From Qipengyuania sp. ABI-127-1 (GTDB lineage Bacteria; Pseudomonadota; Alphaproteobacteria; Sphingomonadales; Sphingomonadaceae), in assembly GCA_022953095.1 (NCBI GenBank), contig JALJCR010000001.1, forward strand, positions 1,832,501 through 1,896,500: DNA of 64,000 bases. The letters are read 5' to 3'. Positions 59,823-64,000 of the stretch are shown here, in pieces. Numbering within the stretch: the stretch's first letter is position 1; each line of letters starts with the position of its first letter. Under the pieces are notes generated by a model. That model was not told the DNA's origin and made no database searches. It worked only from the letters and a program-made list of their open reading frames with translations. The position numbers and the translations under genes are program-made.

Positions 59823-61022
59823 ATGTGGATCGTAAAGCAGATCGTTTCGCGTACTCCTAAATCGGGCTGGCGCGGTTTCTTTCTCATCGGCTGCGTCGTC
59901 CTTCTCGCTTTGCTTCTCGCAGGCACGAGCTGGAGCGCGTGGCGCTCCTCGATAGAGCGTGCCGCTGCCGACGAACGACAATACAATACCATCGAGGTCC
60001 TGTTAGCGACCGGTAAATTGCGGGCCGCAGCACTGCAGCAGATTCGCGGTGGACGGGGATATCTCCTCACGGGGAACCCCCTTTTTCTCGAACCGCATGC
60101 CCTTGGCAGGCAAGAGGCCAAGACGGCACAGGCCCAGCTCGCTGAGCTAGTCGGAAGCGATAGCGAGCAGCAAGCACGTGTTGAAGCGCTCGCTATACAT
60201 CTTGCGCATCTGGACGGGGTTAGCGGGTCGATGATCGACAGCATGGGAAAAGGCGAGACGCGCAATGCGTTGGCCACCATGCGCAGCGGGAGTGACCGCG
60301 ATGCGATAGAAGCGATACTGCGCACTCTCGACGCGATCGAGGCCGCCGAACGCGCAGCATTGGACACCCAGACCGCGATCGCGCGACAACACGCCATAGC
60401 CAATGAGCGCTACCAATACCTTCTGGCCATCGCTGGCCTTGGCCTGCTCGTGCTATCGATCCTCGCTACCATCTATGTGCGAAGAGCACTCGATGCCGAG
60501 TATGCTGCGCGAAAGCAGCTCAAGCACTTTGCAACGACCGATCCGCTGACGTCCCTGCCCAACCGTCGAGCTTTCATGGAAGCCGCCTCTCAGCATATCA
60601 GACAATCGCAGGGCGACCTCGAGCGCAAGCTCAGCCTCGCTATTTTCGATATCGATCACTTCAAGCGCATCAACGATCGATTCGGCCATCCGGTTGGCGA
60701 TGAGGTTATCAAGGAAGTCGGCCAGAGGGCGATCGCCGCGCTGCGCAAGCACGATTTCGTCGGCCGGATCGGAGGCGAAGAATACGGTGTTCTCCTCCCA
60801 CGAACCGATCTTCAGACCGCCCGCACCGTTTGCGAGCGTCTGCGTGAAGCCATTGCCGGTTCGCCGATCGTCCGGAACGACGCGATCATACCGTTCACGG
60901 CCAGTATCGGGATCACCGAGTTCCGGCCCCGTGATGATATCGACCATCTGCTGGCCCGCGCGGATTCAGCCCTTTACGAGGCGAAGACCGGGGGGCGCAA
61001 CCAGGTTCGTGTCGCAGCCTGA
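59823..61022 (+). CDS. Membrane diguanylate cyclase with CHASE3-like sensor
   Basis: 399 residues: membrane helix (about 19-41), periplasmic CHASE3-like domain (about 42-203) with the RGYLLTG motif (about 79-85), second membrane helix (about 204-223), then GGDEF domain. The catalytic signature is GGEEY, with an intact inhibitory site RKHD five residues before it (R-x-x-D), so product feedback inhibition by c-di-GMP is expected. Mg2+/GTP motifs FDIDHFKRINDRFGH and DPLTSLPNRRAF are conserved. No EAL domain follows. The sensed signal is unknown. Confidence 0.92.
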   Translation: MWIVKQIVSRTPKSGWRGFFLIGCVVLLALLLAGTSWSAWRSSIERAAADERQYNTIEVLLATGKLRAAALQQIRGGRGYLLTGNPLFLEPHALGRQEAKTAQAQLAELVGSDSEQQARVEALAIHLAHLDGVSGSMIDSMGKGETRNALATMRSGSDRDAIEAILRTLDAIEAAERAALDTQTAIARQHAIANERYQYLLAIAGLGLLVLSILATIYVRRALDAEYAARKQLKHFATTDPLTSLPNRRAFMEAASQHIRQSQGDLERKLSLAIFDIDHFKRINDRFGHPVGDEVIKEVGQRAIAALRKHDFVGRIGGEEYGVLLPRTDLQTARTVCERLREAIAGSPIVRNDAIIPFTASIGITEFRPRDDIDHLLARADSALYEAKTGGRNQVRVAA

Positions 61023-61061
61023 CCCTTGCGCTTCGAGATGTGGGCGGCCTAAGCGCGCTCC

Positions 61062-61535
61062 ATGGCAAACCATCGCATATTATTCGTCTGCCTCGGTAAT
61101 ATCTGCCGGTCTCCACTTGCCGAAGCGGCCTTCAAAAGGGCCGCGGGCGAAGCCGGGCTGGACGCCGAAGTCGAGAGTGCCGGGACAGCCGACTATCATG
61201 TCGGCGAGCCGCCCGACCCGCGCAGCATCCAGGAGGCCGAGCGCCGTGGGATCGACATAACCGGCTATCGCGGGCGCCAGTTGAGCGTACGCGACTTTCA
61301 CGAGTTCGATTTCATTCTCGGCATGGATCGATCGAACATGACCGATATCGCTCGCATCGATCCGGGAGACGGCAAGGCTCGGATCGCGATGCTGCTCGAC
61401 CTCGTACCAGGCCAGGAGGGGCGCGAAGTGGCCGATCCCTGGTACGGCGGACCGGAAGGCTTCGCGACGACATGGCACGAAGTCGATGCCGGTGCCCGCG
61501 CCTTGCTCGCGGTACTGCTCGATGAAACGGCTTGA
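61062..61535 (+). CDS. Low-molecular-weight protein-tyrosine phosphatase
   Basis: 157 residues. The catalytic P-loop is CLGNICRSPLAE (residues 10-21; Cys 10 nucleophile and Arg 16) and the general-acid region is VADPWYGG (Asp near residue 126). Such enzymes dephosphorylate tyrosine kinases in exopolysaccharide export or, in other cases, arginine residues. It shares a 14-base overlap with the following fructosamine-kinase-like gene. No tyrosine kinase lies in the window. Confidence 0.94.
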   Translation: MANHRILFVCLGNICRSPLAEAAFKRAAGEAGLDAEVESAGTADYHVGEPPDPRSIQEAERRGIDITGYRGRQLSVRDFHEFDFILGMDRSNMTDIARIDPGDGKARIAMLLDLVPGQEGREVADPWYGGPEGFATTWHEVDAGARALLAVLLDETA

Positions 61536-62328
61536 GGACGCCGTAGAGCATATCTGCGGGACGCAGGTCGCTGCGACCCAGCCCCTCGCAGGGGGCGATA
61601 TTTCGGGAGCGTCCAGAGTAACGCTGGCAGATGGCCGCAGCGTCGTGGCCAAGCACGGCCCACTGACCGGCAGGGAAGCGGTGATGCTTCAGGCCATGGC
61701 ACAGCTTGGCGCGCCCGTTCCCGCGGTGCTGGGCACAATGCAAGGCTGGCTGGTCATGCAGGATGTGGGACCGGCGCAGCGGTTCGATGATGCGGCCTGG
61801 CGCTTTCTCGCCCATGCCCTTGTGCCGTTACAGTGTGCCGCGCAGGTTGAGACTTTCGGATGGCATGAGGAGTACGGATTCCGTGATATTGCCGTTCGGA
61901 ACGCGCGCCATGCCAACTGGGCCGAATTCTGGCGTGAGAACCGCTTGCTGTGCCATGTCGCAGCGCTCGACATGTCGCTTGCACGCAGGGTCGAAGCGCT
62001 GGCATCGCGCCTGGCGGAATTGATTCCCGAAAGGCCGGAGGTCAGCCTGCTGCATGGCGATCTGTGGGGCGGCAATGTCGTCTGGAACGGCACAAGGGCA
62101 TGGCTGGTCGACCCTTGTGCCTATTACGGCGACCGCGAGGTCGATGTGGCCGCGCTCACCGTCTTCGACAATCCGCCCAATGCGTTTTTCGACCGGCTTG
62201 CGCTGGAGCCGGGGTGGCAGGACCGCCTGCCGATCTATCGCCTGTGGATGTGGCTGGTCCACGTTCGCCTGTTCGGCGACAGCTATCGTGCAGCGGCAGA
62301 GCGGGAACTCGATGCGCTGGGTTTCTAG
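61522..62328 (+). CDS. Fructosamine kinase family protein
   Basis: 268-residue protein of the fructosamine-3-kinase/aminoglycoside phosphotransferase fold. Kinase marks are SVVAKHGPL (ATP lysine), the catalytic LLHGDLWGGNVVWNG (about 177-191), and LVDPCAYYGDREVDVA (Mg2+ Asp). Members phosphorylate sugar-amines (deglycation of proteins). The ATG at 61522 overlaps the phosphatase gene by 14 bases; a longer in-frame start reaches 61486. It ends 4 bases into the converging recG gene. Confidence 0.9.
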   Translation: MKRLEDAVEHICGTQVAATQPLAGGDISGASRVTLADGRSVVAKHGPLTGREAVMLQAMAQLGAPVPAVLGTMQGWLVMQDVGPAQRFDDAAWRFLAHALVPLQCAAQVETFGWHEEYGFRDIAVRNARHANWAEFWRENRLLCHVAALDMSLARRVEALASRLAELIPERPEVSLLHGDLWGGNVVWNGTRAWLVDPCAYYGDREVDVAALTVFDNPPNAFFDRLALEPGWQDRLPIYRLWMWLVHVRLFGDSYRAAAERELDALGF

Positions 62329-64000
62329 CCCCCGCGCAAAGTCTTCACCCCGAAATCGCGTTCGAACAGATAGAGCAGCACCCTCGCCGCCTCGCCTCGC
62401 TTGCCTTCCAGCCCGCCATCGCGTTCCATTAGCAGGCGCGCATCGTCATAGGCCTTCGGCAGCAAATCGGTGATCTGCTCCAGGCTCGCGATGCTGAACG
62501 GCGTGTCGCCGGACTGCCGCGTCCCGAGCAACTCACCACCACCGCGCAGGCGCAAATCCTCTTCGGCCAGATAGAAGCCATCCTGGCTTTCGCGCATCAG
62601 GGCCAGGCGCTTCTGCGCGGTTTCCGACAAAGTTTCGCCGTGCAGAAGGACGCAAAAGCTCTTCTCGCTCCCTCGCCCCACACGGCCGCGTAGCTGGTGC
62701 AATTGCGCCAGACCGAAACGCTCGGCCTGTTCGATTACCATCAGCGTCGCATTGGGTACGTCGACCCCGACCTCGATCACCGTGGTCGCCACCAGCAGCT
62801 TCGCCTCGCCGCGAGCGAAGCGCTCCATCGCCGCATCCTTGATTTCGGGCGCTAGCTGGCCATGGACCATGACCACATCCTCGCCGAACCGCTCCCTCAG
62901 CGCTGCATAGCGCGCTTCGGCGGCGGCGATATCGTCCGGCCCGTCGATCTCGCGGACCATCGGGCAGACCCAATAGGCCTGACGGCCCTCTGCAATTTGG
63001 GCGGCCAGTCGCTCGACCAGAGCGCCGATCTTGGCCTGCCCCATGACGACCGTGTCTATCGCCTGCCGACCGGGCGGCAATTCGTCGAGCTTGCTCACGT
63101 CCAATTCGCCATATTGCGCCAGTGTGAGAGTGCGCGGGATCGGCGTCGCGGTCATTGCAAGCACGTGCGGCGCGCGCTTTCCCTTGCTCGCCAACATCAG
63201 CCGCTGACCGACGCCAAAACGGTGCTGTTCGTCGATCACCACCATGGCAAGGTTCTTGTAAGCGACCTTGTCCTGAAAAATCGCATGTGTGCCGACGACG
63301 ATGTCGATACTGCCATCGAGCAGGCCCATCAGCGTCGCCTCGCGCACCTTGCCCTTGTCGCGGCCAGTCAGCAGCGCGACCCGCGCGCCGGTGGGTTCGG
63401 CCATGCGCCGCAGGCTGTCGAAGTGCTGGCGGGCGAGGATTTCTGTCGGCGCCAGCATGGCTGCCTGCGCCCCGGCCTCGACCGCGATCAGCATGGCTTC
63501 GAGTGCGACCACCGTTTTGCCGGCACCGACATCGCCTTGCAGCAGCCGCAGCATCGGGGCTTCCTGCGCCATGTCGCCCTCGATCTCGGCGATCGAACGC
63601 CTTTGCGCGCCGGTCAGCGGGAACGGCAGGTCGAGCCTGCCGCGATAGCTGCCGTCGCCTCGCAAGGGCTGCCCCTTGCGCTTACGATTATCTGCCCGCA
63701 CCAGCATCAGCGCCAGGCTGTTGGCGAGCAATTCGTCATAGGCCAGCCGGTTGCGCGCGGATGTATTCTCCCCCTTATGCGCCAGCACGAGCGCATCGCG
63801 CCAGGTGGGCCAGCCCTCCTTGTCGAGCTGCGAGGGCTCGATCCATTCGGGAAGTTCGGGCGTACGCGCCAATGCCTGTTCAACCAGCCCTGCGATCTTG
63901 GGCTGGGTCAGTCCCTCGGACAGGCGGTAGACAGGCTCATACAGCCGTTGGAGCGTCTCGCCGCCTTCCTCGACCACATGGTCGGGATGGACGATCTGGA
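62325..64000 (-). CDS. recG: ATP-dependent DNA helicase RecG, 5'-truncated by the window edge
   Basis: Branch-migration helicase for replication-fork rescue and recombination. The frame is open to the window end, so the N-terminal wedge domain is mostly missing; about 558 residues remain. Motifs are Walker A LQGDVGAGKTVVA, TEILARQHF, DEXQ-type box VVIDEQHRFGV, MTATPIPRTL (motif III), VATTVIEVGVDVPNATLM (motif V region) and QLRGRVGRG (motif VI). It converges with the fructosamine-kinase-like gene with a 4-base overlap. Confidence 0.96.
   Translation of the reverse strand, partial: QIVHPDHVVEEGGETLQRLYEPVYRLSEGLTQPKIAGLVEQALARTPELPEWIEPSQLDKEGWPTWRDALVLAHKGENTSARNRLAYDELLANSLALMLVRADNRKRKGQPLRGDGSYRGRLDLPFPLTGAQRRSIAEIEGDMAQEAPMLRLLQGDVGAGKTVVALEAMLIAVEAGAQAAMLAPTEILARQHFDSLRRMAEPTGARVALLTGRDKGKVREATLMGLLDGSIDIVVGTHAIFQDKVAYKNLAMVVIDEQHRFGVGQRLMLASKGKRAPHVLAMTATPIPRTLTLAQYGELDVSKLDELPPGRQAIDTVVMGQAKIGALVERLAAQIAEGRQAYWVCPMVREIDGPDDIAAAEARYAALRERFGEDVVMVHGQLAPEIKDAAMERFARGEAKLLVATTVIEVGVDVPNATLMVIEQAERFGLAQLHQLRGRVGRGSEKSFCVLLHGETLSETAQKRLALMRESQDGFYLAEEDLRLRGGGELLGTRQSGDTPFSIASLEQITDLLPKAYDDARLLMERDGGLEGKRGEAARVLLYLFERDFGVKTLRGG

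Noticed and set aside
1-64000. Mobile elements, prophage, CRISPR array, toxin-antitoxin or defence island
   Set aside because: No transposase, integrase, phage protein, spacer-repeat array or recognised defence gene was found, and tRNA genes show no flanking duplicated ends.

Overview
The window is chromosomal, GC-rich DNA from an alphaproteobacterium, most likely Sphingomonadales and probably an Erythrobacteraceae-type organism. This assignment is inferred from the gene families, because no rRNA is present. Supporting signs are an XrtA/PEP-CTERM regulatory operon (prsK/prsR plus a TIGR03013-type glycosyltransferase), an imuA-imuB mutagenesis pair behind a GTTC-N7-GTTC alphaproteobacterial LexA box, EcfG-type general-stress promoters (GGAAC-N17-CGTT), many TonB-dependent receptors, a branched-chain 2-oxoacid dehydrogenase, and DUF2842/DUF475 proteins. 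I see no insertion sequence, phage, integrase or CRISPR array; gene packing is dense, with many ATGA-type overlaps.

Layout. 1-3.1 kb: the end of a periplasmic alpha-carbonic anhydrase, convergent with SOS-controlled imuA-imuB. 3.1-8.2 kb: a stress protein behind an EcfG promoter, a sodium symporter, panB, a DUF475 membrane protein and an SBF-like transporter. 8.2-14.8 kb: the PEP-CTERM operon (glycosyltransferase, prsK, prsR, TPR lipoprotein). 14.9-18.8 kb: a small EcfG-controlled membrane protein, a RamB/ScfR-like regulator divergent from isocitrate lyase, and a strong terminator. 18.8-23.9 kb: tRNA-Leu, an SLC13 permease, an EptA-like membrane transferase and an exported M20 amidohydrolase, all on the minus strand. 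23.9-30.3 kb: a small exported protein, an inositol monophosphatase, efp, two cell-wall enzymes (M23 and L,D-transpeptidase), thiE, a lipoprotein and class I aldolase. 30.5-36.1 kb: a flavodoxin-fold protein, then tkt-gap-pgk-thioesterase with a REP-like pair between gap and pgk. 36.3-38 kb: the classic zapA-6S RNA-fau neighbourhood with a very long hairpin, then DUF2842. 38-44.7 kb: an MFS carrier, tRNA-Asp, the bkd E2/E1beta/E1alpha operon, thyA and tRNA-Pro. 44.8-50.4 kb: an exported hydrolase, an acetyl-esterase-like hydrolase, a TonB receptor and an AraC regulator, which look like one nutrient-acquisition locus. 50.5-55.7 kb: a TetR-controlled emrB-emrA-nodT tripartite efflux operon, with an 18-bp-arm perfect palindrome between tetR and an entericidin-like lipoprotein. 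55.7-64 kb: a BtuB-like receptor, acs, a CHASE3-GGDEF cyclase, a low-molecular-weight tyrosine phosphatase, a fructosamine-kinase-like protein and the 5'-truncated recG.

Functional threads. Acetate and fatty-acid carbon use is represented twice (isocitrate lyase with its regulator; acetyl-CoA synthetase), with branched-chain amino acid breakdown alongside. Stress responses are visible as promoter motifs (SOS, EcfG). Envelope work is prominent: exopolysaccharide/PEP-CTERM control, an EptA-like transferase, peptidoglycan enzymes, receptors and efflux. No wholly new multi-gene system is demonstrated. The best leads are the hairpin and possible 32-codon ORF beside 6S RNA, the SLC13/EptA-like pair, the set of EcfG promoters, and the several palindromic operator candidates.
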